From positions 1-25,188 of the forward strand of contig JAFVQP010000062.1 in the NCBI GenBank assembly GCA_017504735.1: 25,188 nucleotides of DNA. The letters run 5' to 3'. The DNA is from Clostridia bacterium (lineage in GTDB: Bacteria > Bacillota_A > Clostridia > Christensenellales > Borkfalkiaceae). Shown here one piece after another: positions 14,799 through 21,806 of this stretch. The stretch's first letter is position 1. Every line of letters begins with the position of its first letter. Under the pieces are notes generated by a model. That model did no database searches. It worked only from the letters and a program-made list of their open reading frames with translations, and was not told where the DNA came from. The translations under genes were made by a program, and so were the position numbers.

Positions 14799-14823
14799 TC
14801 CATCAAAGCAAAGGAGAAAGGGT

Positions 14824-15540
14824 ATGCCCATTTCAAAAACGGATTTCATCCGCGGTTTACAATGTGAAAAAATGCTGTGGCTTGATGCACACGCGCCCGA
14901 ATATAAAATTATCCCACCTGAAGTACAGGCGAAATTAGATGCTGGGAACGAGTTTGGGGATAACGCAATGGGCATCTTTGGCGATTTTACCGAAACCACC
15001 ACCTTGCGCGAGGATGGCAAGCTGTATTTTGCCGCTATGATAGAAAAAACCCAGCAATTGCTTGCGGAAAAAACGCCCGTGATTTGCGAAGCCGCTTTTA
15101 CTTGGTATGGGAATTTTTGCGCCGCCGATATTTTGCGCAAAGAAGAAAACGGATATGTTTTGTACGAAGTCAAAAATGCTTACAGCGTCCGCAAGGAATT
15201 TGTTACCGATTTAGGTTTTCAAAGTTTTATTTTGAAAAAATGCGGGGTAAGGGTAAACGCTTGTAAACTGATTTTACGTGGCGACACCCCACCCGAAGGT
15301 TGCGTTTTACCTCCCGAGGAAGCATTTACAAACGAGGAATTTCTTACACACGCAGGTTTTACCTATCTCATCGCCGACGTTACAAAAGGAGCGCGTGTCG
15401 CCGAGCGTTTGGCTTCCGAGCGGATTTTTGAACTAGGCAAATTAAAACGCAAAGATGCGCTTATACCCGATATTTCCCCTTCTGAACACTGCGATAAACC
15501 TTATCGTTGCTGGTACTACGATTTTTGTCACAAAGATTGA
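14824..15540 (+). CDS. Orphan Cas4/RecB-like PD-(D/E)XK nuclease with Fe-S cysteines
   Basis: This 238-residue protein looks like a Cas4/AddB-type nuclease and matches the N-terminal part of DUF2779-type proteins (SKTDFIRGLQCEKMLWL, then a long D.G...G pattern). Nuclease residues in order are Glu89 (CEAAF), Asp102 (AADIL), the Glu115-Val-Lys117 signature and Gln133 (GFQSF). Four cysteines are placed as in Fe-S nucleases: Cys14 near the N-terminus and Cys223, Cys229, Cys235 at the C-terminus. DUF2779 proteins are usually about twice this length, so this is a stand-alone nuclease module. The ATG at 14824 follows AGGAG; upstream in-frame codons overlap the promoter. There is no CRISPR array or cas gene in the window. 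It is monocistronic, with its own promoter and terminator. DNA repair, defence or spacer processing elsewhere are all possible. Confidence 0.75.
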   Translation: MPISKTDFIRGLQCEKMLWLDAHAPEYKIIPPEVQAKLDAGNEFGDNAMGIFGDFTETTTLREDGKLYFAAMIEKTQQLLAEKTPVICEAAFTWYGNFCAADILRKEENGYVLYEVKNAYSVRKEFVTDLGFQSFILKKCGVRVNACKLILRGDTPPEGCVLPPEEAFTNEEFLTHAGFTYLIADVTKGARVAERLASERIFELGKLKRKDALIPDISPSEHCDKPYRCWYYDFCHKD

Positions 15541-15547
15541 TTATTAT

Positions 15548-15578
15548 AAGGATTTTGCAAAAGCAAAGTCCTTTTTTT
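15548..15578 (+). terminator. Intrinsic terminator after Cas4-like gene
   Basis: An 11-bp stem with one G-T pair (15548-15558 with 15563-15573), loop AAAA, then a T-run to 15578. It directly abuts the sigma-E-like -35 of the next gene. Confidence 0.85.
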
Positions 15579-15579
15579 G

Positions 15580-15608
15580 TTCTATTTTTCACCATCCGCA
15601 CATACAAT
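15580..15608 (+). promoter_or_regulatory. Sigma-E-like sporulation promoter before spoIVFA-like gene
   Basis: TTCTATT (15580-15586; five of seven to kmATATT), 14-bp spacer, CATACAAT (15601-15608; full match to the sigma-E -10). The spacing equals that of the site at 13041-13069. A TAGAAT further on has no -35 partner. It suits a mother-cell operon encoding the SpoIVF complex. Confidence 0.6.
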
Positions 15609-15643
15609 AAAATAGAATTAAAAGAAGAGAAAGGAGTGCCCAT

Positions 15644-16615
15644 ATGAACGAAGAAATTGAATACGCTGAAATGTTAGAGATCCCCGTATCCACGGTCAAC
15701 ATTGTACGAAAAAACCAACGCCGTAAAAAGGTGAAAGTAGAGCAACCTACGGAAAATTTGCAAAACGTCCACACGGAATTGCCTGCGTCCCCATTAAAAG
15801 ATTCGTTAATCGCACAGGTAAACGACCGCTTAAACGATCCTTCCAATAGCCTTGAAGAAACACCCGTACAAGAGGAAGTCCCTATTGACATCCCCGAGGA
15901 AACGCCCTTGGAGGGACGGTTAGATTTTGACCCTATCCCCGAAAGAATTGACACCATGCGATTGTATTCTAGCGAAGAAACAAATACGTGGCAAAACAAA
16001 ATTCGAGACTTTCGCAACCACCAGAAAGAACAAAATGAAGGGGGCAGGTATGCGTTGAGCTATAAAAATCACAAGAAAGACCCCTTTAAAATTGCATTAA
16101 ATACAGAGTTTATTGCCGCTTGCGCACTGTGCGGAGCCATCTTCCTCACCAACGTTTTTATGCCCAGCAGCGCCATTAATACCTTTTTCCGTTCCATTCA
16201 TTCCGCTAGCTCCGCCGCGCAAATGGACACACGGCAATACAGCGATTTTACTTTATCCCCCGTGGTTAGCGAATTATCAAACGCCGAACTTTCCTTATCC
16301 CCCTCCGGTATTTTATCCTTTACCAACGCTTGCTGTGTATATCCTGCCGCAAACGGAACGGTGAGCAGTATATCCCAAAACGCGGACGGCAGTTATACGG
16401 TAAAAGTATCTCACTCCGATAGCTTTACCGGGATTTTTAACGGGTTAAATTTTGTTTATTATAACGAAGGGGACCAGGTGAAAGCAAACGTTCCCATCGG
16501 TTACAGCAACGGTGAAAACGAAGTGCAGGTAACCATGTATTCAGGCGGGGTATTACTCAACTGTTTTCAATTGACGGAAGAAAATTGTCTTACGTGGGTG
16601 GAGGCAGCGCAATAA
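15644..16615 (+). CDS. spoIVFA: SpoIVFA-like membrane protein with degenerate M23 (LytM) domain
   Basis: The 323-residue protein has a long polar N-terminal half (1-150) rich in Glu, Pro and Asn, one transmembrane helix (about 156-173) and a C-terminal LytM/M23-like domain (about 232-309). That domain shows the pattern YPAANGTVSSI, GLNFVYYNEGDQV and IGYSNG. The zinc-binding His and Asp of active M23 peptidases are absent, so it is not expected to be a peptidase. SpoIVFA of Bacillus has the same architecture and holds and inhibits the protease SpoIVFB. The next gene is a SpoIVFB-like M50 protease that begins at the very next base. The start has AAAGGAG upstream. The assignment rests mainly on the pairing and domain order. 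Confidence 0.75.
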   Translation: MNEEIEYAEMLEIPVSTVNIVRKNQRRKKVKVEQPTENLQNVHTELPASPLKDSLIAQVNDRLNDPSNSLEETPVQEEVPIDIPEETPLEGRLDFDPIPERIDTMRLYSSEETNTWQNKIRDFRNHQKEQNEGGRYALSYKNHKKDPFKIALNTEFIAACALCGAIFLTNVFMPSSAINTFFRSIHSASSAAQMDTRQYSDFTLSPVVSELSNAELSLSPSGILSFTNACCVYPAANGTVSSISQNADGSYTVKVSHSDSFTGIFNGLNFVYYNEGDQVKANVPIGYSNGENEVQVTMYSGGVLLNCFQLTEENCLTWVEAAQ

Positions 16616-17569
16616 ATGTCATCAAAACATAAATTTCCACAGCGGCAGTCCACAGACTGCCGCTGTCGTTCTACAAACAAAGAAAGACTTTTCCGCCTGC
16701 ATCCTTTATTCCTCGTCGTCGGAATTTGGTACGCCTGCACAGGAGAATTGTTTTTGTTTTTGCTAAGCGCACTGGCTGCAATTCAACACGAATGCGCCCA
16801 CGCCTTTGCCAGCGCGCGGTTAGGATATAAGTTAAACAAAATCGTCTTGATGCCCTTTGGGGCAATCATCGATGGAGATTTACAAGGTATCAGCTTTAAA
16901 GATGAAATTCTCGTTGCCATATGGGGTCCTTTATGCAACCTAATTACCGCAGGTATTTTTGTAGCTTTGTGGTGGTTACAGCCTACCATGTATGCGTTCA
17001 CGGATACAGCGTGCTATACATCTCTATCCATTGCGCTCATCAATTTACTACCTGCTTATCCCTTGGATGGCGGTAGAATTTTAAAATGCGCACTCGCACG
17101 AGGTTTTCTAAAAAGCAACCCAAATACAGCAAAAGCGGAGGAAAAAGCAAACAAAATTTGTCGGGGTATTACCTTTATCTTTTCAGCAACATTATTCATC
17201 ACTTTTCTTCTGCTTTGCATACAAAAATCTATCAATATCACCCTTTTTACTTTTTCGCTATTTCTCGCCGTCGGTGCTTTTGGCAGTCAAGATAAGCAAG
17301 CTGTTTACAAGCGTTTAGATTTTTCCTGTACAACCCTCTTACGTCGTGGGGTGGAAATTCGCCGTGTGGCTGTTTTAGACACTTGCACCGTAAAATCTGC
17401 CTTGCGTTTTTTATCAGCAGGCAGTTATTTGGTGTTAGAGGTTTATGATATCCATGAAAACCACCTATTTGATCTTCCGCAAAATTTATTCTCTTCTCTT
17501 TTCACCGAAACGACAAGCCCTTACGAAACTTTAGGCGAATTATACCGAAATAAACGAGAAAATGTATAA
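16616..17569 (+). CDS. spoIVFB: SpoIVFB-like M50 site-2 intramembrane metalloprotease
   Basis: The 317-residue polytopic protein has the M50 signature HECAH (58-62) in a helix and the second zinc motif NLLPAYPLDGG (143-153, Asp151 the ligand). Four to six hydrophobic helices lie between about 30 and 215. The C-terminal 100 residues are soluble and resemble the regulatory tail of SpoIVFB. In B. subtilis this protease cuts pro-sigma-K in the mother cell; I infer the same here. The ATG abuts the stop of the SpoIVFA-like gene, with GGAGG in its 3' end. The first 25 residues (Cys/Arg/Ser-rich) have no counterpart in typical SpoIVFB, whose N-terminus is close to the RLHPLFL motif (27-33). They coincide with a perfect DNA hairpin (16639-16666). 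Confidence 0.88.
   Translation: MSSKHKFPQRQSTDCRCRSTNKERLFRLHPLFLVVGIWYACTGELFLFLLSALAAIQHECAHAFASARLGYKLNKIVLMPFGAIIDGDLQGISFKDEILVAIWGPLCNLITAGIFVALWWLQPTMYAFTDTACYTSLSIALINLLPAYPLDGGRILKCALARGFLKSNPNTAKAEEKANKICRGITFIFSATLFITFLLLCIQKSINITLFTFSLFLAVGAFGSQDKQAVYKRLDFSCTTLLRRGVEIRRVAVLDTCTVKSALRFLSAGSYLVLEVYDIHENHLFDLPQNLFSSLFTETTSPYETLGELYRNKRENV
16639..16666. repeat. 12-bp perfect inverted repeat inside spoIVFB 5' end
   Basis: Arms ACAGCGGCAGTC (16639-16650) and GACTGCCGCTGT (16655-16666) flank the loop CACA. The GC-rich stem starts 23 bases after the start codon and lies in the extra N-terminal residues of the protein. No U-run follows, so it is not a terminator. It could be a small inserted palindromic element, or a structure limiting translation of the protease. 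Confidence 0.75.
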
Positions 17570-17608
17570 GTTATCAATAAAATAAATCGTAAAATTCGAG
17601 AAAAACGA

Positions 17609-17638
17609 TTGCCAAACCTCTGCCTAGTATGTTATACT
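17609..17638 (+). promoter_or_regulatory. Sigma-A-like promoter of RNase E/G gene
   Basis: TTGCCA (17609-17614), 18-bp spacer, TATACT (17633-17638). The start codon at 17695 leaves a leader of about 50 bases. Confidence 0.6.
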
Positions 17639-17694
17639 AGTACCTAGTGCGATTTAAGTGTCCGACGCAAAATATCCTCGGAGTTTCTCCCTGT

Positions 17695-19212
17695 ATGAAG
17701 AAAGACATTAAAAAAGAATGGTTCCTAGACCGCTATTGCGGGCAACAATTTGCCGCATTACTTGAAAATGGACAACTTGCAGAATTTTCCGCAGAAGACG
17801 AACCTCGCGTAGCTTGTGTCGGTAACATCTATAAAGGTAAAGTTGTCAACGTTATTGCTGGCATGAACGCCGCGTTTATCCAGTGCGGTTTAACAAAAAA
17901 TTGTTACCTCTCCACAGAGGATTCCTACACCGATTACACCAAATATGACGGTACCATGTCTTTGACGAACGCGGAAAACCACAATTTGAAAGAAGGGGAT
18001 GAGGTCATCATCCAAATTTCTCAACCCGAACGCGGAAACAAAGGTGCAAAGGCAACAACCAACCTTTCATTTGTCGGTAAGCACCTCATTTATTTACCAA
18101 ATACCTCGTTTTTGGGTATTTCTCGTAAAATCACCGACGAGGCGCAACGTGAAAAACTGCTTGCCTCTGTTGAAAAAATGCGTGATACGCAGGATGAAGG
18201 GTTTATTATCCGCACACAAGCAACACTTGCCACGCAAAAGCAATTAAAAACGGAAGCGGAATATCTTAAAAAATTACATATTTCTATGCAGGAAAAAGCA
18301 AAGGATGCACCCGTCGGCACTGTTTTATACGAAGATGAGGATTTACCCGTACGCATCATCCGTGATAGTATCGGTGAAAGTGTCGCCGCTTTCCACGTTG
18401 GCGATGAAGATTTATACCAACGCTTACTCACCCTCATTCGGTTAAACGGCAATATTTCCGAAAAGAAACTCATCAAATACGAAGGTGAGCGTTCTATGTA
18501 TAAGGTATATGGTATTACCCCTCTTATTTACGACGCAGCAAAACCCACCGTCCCCCTGGAAAACGGCGCACACCTTGTTATCGAGCATACAGAAGCCATG
18601 ACGGTTATCGACGTGAATACGGGTAGTTTTACAGGCAAAAAGAACCTAAAAGACACCGTTTTAGAAACCAACCTTGTGGCGGCAAAAGAAATCGCAAGAC
18701 AAATGCGCCTTCGTAACGTTGGGGGTATCGTTGCGGTTGACTTTATCGATATGCCGGACGAAGAACAACGCATTGCGGTCATTGAAGAGTTGAAAAAATA
18801 CCTCGCTTTGGATAACACAAAATGCAACGTGTTGCCCATGAATGAATTGTGTGTAACCACCTTCACCCGAAAACGCGTTGGCAACGAAGTGTTGGCTTAT
18901 CTCGTAAAACCCTGCTCCTCTTGCAGCGGTATGGGTCACGTACACGAAGATATCTTCGTAATCACCCGTATGCGCGCCGCGCTTCTGGATTGTTTTGCGG
19001 AAGGGCATTCCATCGCAGTTGTCGATACCAATGCGCATATCATGAGAAAAATTTTAAACGAAAACTTATTTGCTATTGAAATGAAAGGCCGTTGGAAGGA
19101 TAAACAAATTTATTTCATTCCCCATAAAACCTTTAAAGAAGATTATTTTATTATCCGCGGTGAAACGGAAGAAACGCTCGAATTACCAGATTTTGCCCAA
19201 CCTTTACATTAA
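17695..19212 (+). CDS. rng: Ribonuclease E/G family endoribonuclease
   Basis: A 505-residue RNase E/G, the size of RNase G without the long RNase E scaffold tail. An S1-like RNA-binding domain spans about 38-125. It is followed by the 5'-sensor region and the DNase I-like catalytic part with the magnesium aspartates in VIDVNTG (Asp306) and AVDFIDM (Asp349). The zinc-link motif CSSC (407-410) supports dimerisation. The enzyme cleaves single-stranded RNA and helps process rRNA and turn over mRNA. I start at the ATG at 17695. The GGAG site lies 11-12 bases upstream, slightly far. A GTG at 17647 has no ribosome-binding site and would overlap the promoter region. A strong terminator follows. The usual rplU/rpmA neighbours are absent. 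Confidence 0.93.
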   Translation: MKKDIKKEWFLDRYCGQQFAALLENGQLAEFSAEDEPRVACVGNIYKGKVVNVIAGMNAAFIQCGLTKNCYLSTEDSYTDYTKYDGTMSLTNAENHNLKEGDEVIIQISQPERGNKGAKATTNLSFVGKHLIYLPNTSFLGISRKITDEAQREKLLASVEKMRDTQDEGFIIRTQATLATQKQLKTEAEYLKKLHISMQEKAKDAPVGTVLYEDEDLPVRIIRDSIGESVAAFHVGDEDLYQRLLTLIRLNGNISEKKLIKYEGERSMYKVYGITPLIYDAAKPTVPLENGAHLVIEHTEAMTVIDVNTGSFTGKKNLKDTVLETNLVAAKEIARQMRLRNVGGIVAVDFIDMPDEEQRIAVIEELKKYLALDNTKCNVLPMNELCVTTFTRKRVGNEVLAYLVKPCSSCSGMGHVHEDIFVITRMRAALLDCFAEGHSIAVVDTNAHIMRKILNENLFAIEMKGRWKDKQIYFIPHKTFKEDYFIIRGETEETLELPDFAQPLH

Positions 19213-19270
19213 ATGGGCACACCAGGTATGAGATGAAATATATTTTCAGTGCTTTTTTGTTAAGATTAAA

Positions 19271-19312
19271 AATGAAATGCGTATAAAGAACACGCATTTC
19301 GTTTTCTTTTTT
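19271..19312 (+). terminator. Intrinsic terminator after RNase E/G gene
   Basis: A 9-bp perfect stem (19274-19282 with 19292-19300), extendable by a few A-T/G-T pairs, is followed by a long T-rich run. The rest of the gap to 19456 is AT-rich and holds only the next promoter. Confidence 0.85.
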
Positions 19313-19368
19313 ACCGCATTTTTCCTTGTTTTTTCTGTTTCGTATTTTTATTACTTAGCTTAAAACAC

Positions 19369-19397
19369 TTTACAGTCGACAAAAAAGATGATATAAT
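19369..19397 (+). promoter_or_regulatory. Sigma-A promoter of Wzz/BY-kinase operon
   Basis: TTTACA (19369-19374), 17-bp spacer, TATAAT (19392-19397). The leader of about 50 bases includes a short CGCGCGCG stretch; AAAGGAG precedes the start codon. Confidence 0.75.
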
Positions 19398-19456
19398 ATG
19401 TGCGAATGAATATTATGTCGCGCGCGTAGAAATATGCGTTTTACAAAGGAGTATTT

Positions 19457-20710
19457 ATGTCTAACGATAAAACTGCAGTCAATGAAGAAGTTGCTCAGCC
19501 TGACGAAGGGTTAAATCTTATAGATATTATTCGTTTGCTTTTACAAAAAATCAAGCTGTTAATCCTCGTCGTTCTCATCGGCGGTATTTGTGGCGGTGCA
19601 TTTGGCGTTTGGCACACGATTGATATGAAGTATTATGGTACTTCGTTAGAATTTTACGTAAACCCCGAAAAACCTTCTAACGTTGGTTCTTCTTCGAGTT
19701 CGGCGGCAAATTCTAGCAGTCAATACGGTGTTTACGGCGCATATGGCAGACACGTTATGGACGCCATGATTAAACTGCTCACCTCGGAAAGTTTTACGGA
19801 AAAGCTTTTGTTAGAGGATGATGGATTGCCTAGCATTGAAATCTATCGCTCGTTAACTGTTGAAACTGAAGATTATAAAATCGCGGATTACGAAACCGCA
19901 AAAAACAAAAAGAAGGCATCCTTGGACGCTTGGGACGCGGCGAAGGCATTAGACGCACCAAGAATGGAAGCTTTGGAAACGTTGTATCAAAAGTGGAATG
20001 CAGCAAACCTTCCAGGATCGTTCAATCTTGAAAGTTGGAAAAAACTCGATGATAAACAGAGTGATTATCCAGAGATTGAAGAGGCGTACTTGATTTATGC
20101 TGGAAAAGATGGGGAACGTAATACCGCAATTGAAAAAGCGAATAATCTTCAACAAGAAGCCGATGAGGCAATAGAGGTTGTCCTTAAACAATGGCGTAAA
20201 GACCCTAAGTACGCAAGTAACCTTCACTCCTTCCAAAACGCTATAAGATATTCCTACTTGGGTGATGATGAAGATATTGCGGATGCAAACAACCTTGCTC
20301 GAAGCTTTATTTACGTACATATCAGCGTTTTAAACAATGAAGAATTCGCAAAGGATTTATTAACCCGCGTTAAGAGATCGGTTCCCGAATACATCGAACA
20401 AAACATGATCGTTCCCACCGATTACGAAGGGACGAGCTGTACGAGAATCACCCGTAACGATGATATCCGCCGTACAAACCCTAACTTTAGAAGAAATCAA
20501 TCGATTAAATACGCTATTATTACCGCCTTTGCAGCTGGTTTAATTGCAGCAGTATTGATCATTTTGATTGACGCACAAGATAAGCGTTTGCGCGATTACG
20601 AAGTAATCACGAGAAAGTTAAAAGTTCCCGTACTTGGTATTATTCCTACCATTGAAGAAATGAACCAAGCGGTTGAAAACAAAAAACATCAAAATAAGGG
20701 AGGTAACTAA
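19457..20710 (+). CDS. Wzz/CpsC-type polysaccharide chain-length regulator
   Basis: This 417-residue protein has the polysaccharide co-polymerase layout: a short cytoplasmic N-terminus, TM1 (about 33-53), a large extracytoplasmic part and TM2 (about 352-371). A cytoplasmic tail with the conserved VPVLGIIPT follows. The middle contains a Ser-rich stretch (about 77-88) and long charged helices (about 140-330). Gram-positive CpsC/CapA proteins are usually near 230 residues, so the outside domain is exceptionally long. Such proteins control polymer length and activate the tyrosine kinase encoded next. The two genes overlap by one base (TAATG), with AAGGGAGG before the second. No glycosyltransferase, flippase or polymerase gene is adjacent, so the polymer is unknown. 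Confidence 0.85.
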   Translation: MSNDKTAVNEEVAQPDEGLNLIDIIRLLLQKIKLLILVVLIGGICGGAFGVWHTIDMKYYGTSLEFYVNPEKPSNVGSSSSSAANSSSQYGVYGAYGRHVMDAMIKLLTSESFTEKLLLEDDGLPSIEIYRSLTVETEDYKIADYETAKNKKKASLDAWDAAKALDAPRMEALETLYQKWNAANLPGSFNLESWKKLDDKQSDYPEIEEAYLIYAGKDGERNTAIEKANNLQQEADEAIEVVLKQWRKDPKYASNLHSFQNAIRYSYLGDDEDIADANNLARSFIYVHISVLNNEEFAKDLLTRVKRSVPEYIEQNMIVPTDYEGTSCTRITRNDDIRRTNPNFRRNQSIKYAIITAFAAGLIAAVLIILIDAQDKRLRDYEVITRKLKVPVLGIIPTIEEMNQAVENKKHQNKGGN

Positions 20711-21624
20711 TGGGTATTTTACAAAGTATTACCGAACGCATACATTTAAAGCGTGTGGAAAAAACAACAAAAAAATCCTCTCAGCACTCCCATAGAACGG
20801 AATATTTGTTAAACAATAAGAGCCCGTTTGACGTTACGGAAGCATTCCGTAACCTTAAGGCTTCCATTTCGGTATCCGTACCGAAAAAAGAGGGCGGTGT
20901 TGTTTTAATGACAACGTCCGCTTACCCTGAAGACGGTAAAACCACCGTTACGGCAAACCTTGCCTTGATGTTTGCACTTTCCTATTCGAAGGTTATCTTG
21001 ATTGACGCAGATATCCGTAAAGGTCGTATCGCAAAATACTTCAATAAACGCAGTTCCCCTGGTCTTTCCGATTATTTATCCGGTCAAAAGACTTTGGAAG
21101 AAGTTGTTTACCACTCGAAAAAGCACGAACACCTTTCCTATATCACCTGCGGTACGCACTCCCCGAAGCCTTATGAGCTTTTGGAAAGTGATGAAATGCG
21201 TAAACTGATCGAAGAATTGAGAAAGGAATACGATTATATCATCATCGATACACCCCCCGTCCTCTTGATTTCGGACGCTTTGGCATTGGCGCCTTTCACC
21301 GACGGTGTTGCACTTGTTTGCCGTCACGAAGTATCCTTTGTCAGTGATATTTCCCGCGCGCTCAATTTGCTTAATTTTGCACACGCAAACGTACTTGGGG
21401 TTATCGTAAACGACTACAAAGCGCCCAAGGTTGGTAAATTCTACGGCGGTTATAAGAAATATTACTACTACAATTCTTACGGCTACGGATATGGTTCCAC
21501 CAATCCTGAAGACGTTGAAGATGGTAATATTTTAAATGCAGAAACCACGGAAACAGCGGAAGCAACAGCAACAACAGACGCTACGGAAGCTCCCGCACAA
21601 CCCCTTCCCAACACAAACAATTAA
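20710..21624 (+). CDS. BY-kinase (CpsD/CapB-type tyrosine-protein kinase)
   Basis: A bacterial tyrosine autokinase of 304 residues that partners the preceding Wzz-type membrane protein and probably tunes polysaccharide export. The ParA-like ATPase motifs are Walker A within YPEDGKTT (72-79), Walker A' VILIDADIRKG (95-105) and Walker B YIIIDTPP (176-183). The Walker A has Glu-Asp where Gly-Glu is common, a tolerated variation. A tyrosine cluster (ten Tyr between 245 and 261) is the autophosphorylation site. Past it is a Thr/Ala/Glu-rich tail of about 40 residues, longer than usual. A terminator at 21672-21711 ends the operon. An extended -10 inside a palindrome lies just after the stop codon. 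Confidence 0.9.
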   Translation: MGILQSITERIHLKRVEKTTKKSSQHSHRTEYLLNNKSPFDVTEAFRNLKASISVSVPKKEGGVVLMTTSAYPEDGKTTVTANLALMFALSYSKVILIDADIRKGRIAKYFNKRSSPGLSDYLSGQKTLEEVVYHSKKHEHLSYITCGTHSPKPYELLESDEMRKLIEELRKEYDYIIIDTPPVLLISDALALAPFTDGVALVCRHEVSFVSDISRALNLLNFAHANVLGVIVNDYKAPKVGKFYGGYKKYYYYNSYGYGYGSTNPEDVEDGNILNAETTETAEATATTDATEAPAQPLPNTNN

Positions 21625-21630
21625 AAAACC

Positions 21631-21649
21631 TTGGTATAATAGATACCAA
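21631..21649. promoter_or_regulatory. Palindrome overlapping an extended -10 upstream of lon
   Basis: TTGGTAT (21631-21637), AATAG, ATACCAA (21643-21649): perfect seven-base arms. The left arm contains TG-G-TATAAT (21632-21640), an extended -10. No convincing -35 sits 17 bp upstream. If used, this promoter would read through the hairpin at 21672 to lon, with the palindrome as a possible operator. It matches neither CIRCE nor the CtsR site as I know them. Confidence 0.35.
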
Positions 21650-21671
21650 TAATCAATCATCTAAAAACTTG

Positions 21672-21711
21672 AAGGGGCGCACATTGTCGCCCTTTCCTTT
21701 TCTCTTTTTAT
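21672..21711 (+). terminator. Intrinsic terminator (or lon attenuator)
   Basis: An 8-bp stem with one G-T pair (21672-21679 with 21688-21695) and an eight-base loop is followed by a U-rich run to 21709. It most simply ends the Wzz/BY-kinase operon. If the extended -10 at 21635 is active, it would also sit in the lon leader. Confidence 0.7.
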
Positions 21712-21806
21712 AATCACGAAACAAAGATCTTTTGGTTTTATTTTCATAAACCTTTTCAGTTTTTTCCGCGTTTATAAATAGAGAGAAGAGGGTATTAATA
21801 TATATT

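Noticed and set aside
14824..15540. CRISPR locus suggested by the Cas4-like gene
   Set aside because: No regularly spaced direct repeats and no other cas genes are present anywhere in the window.
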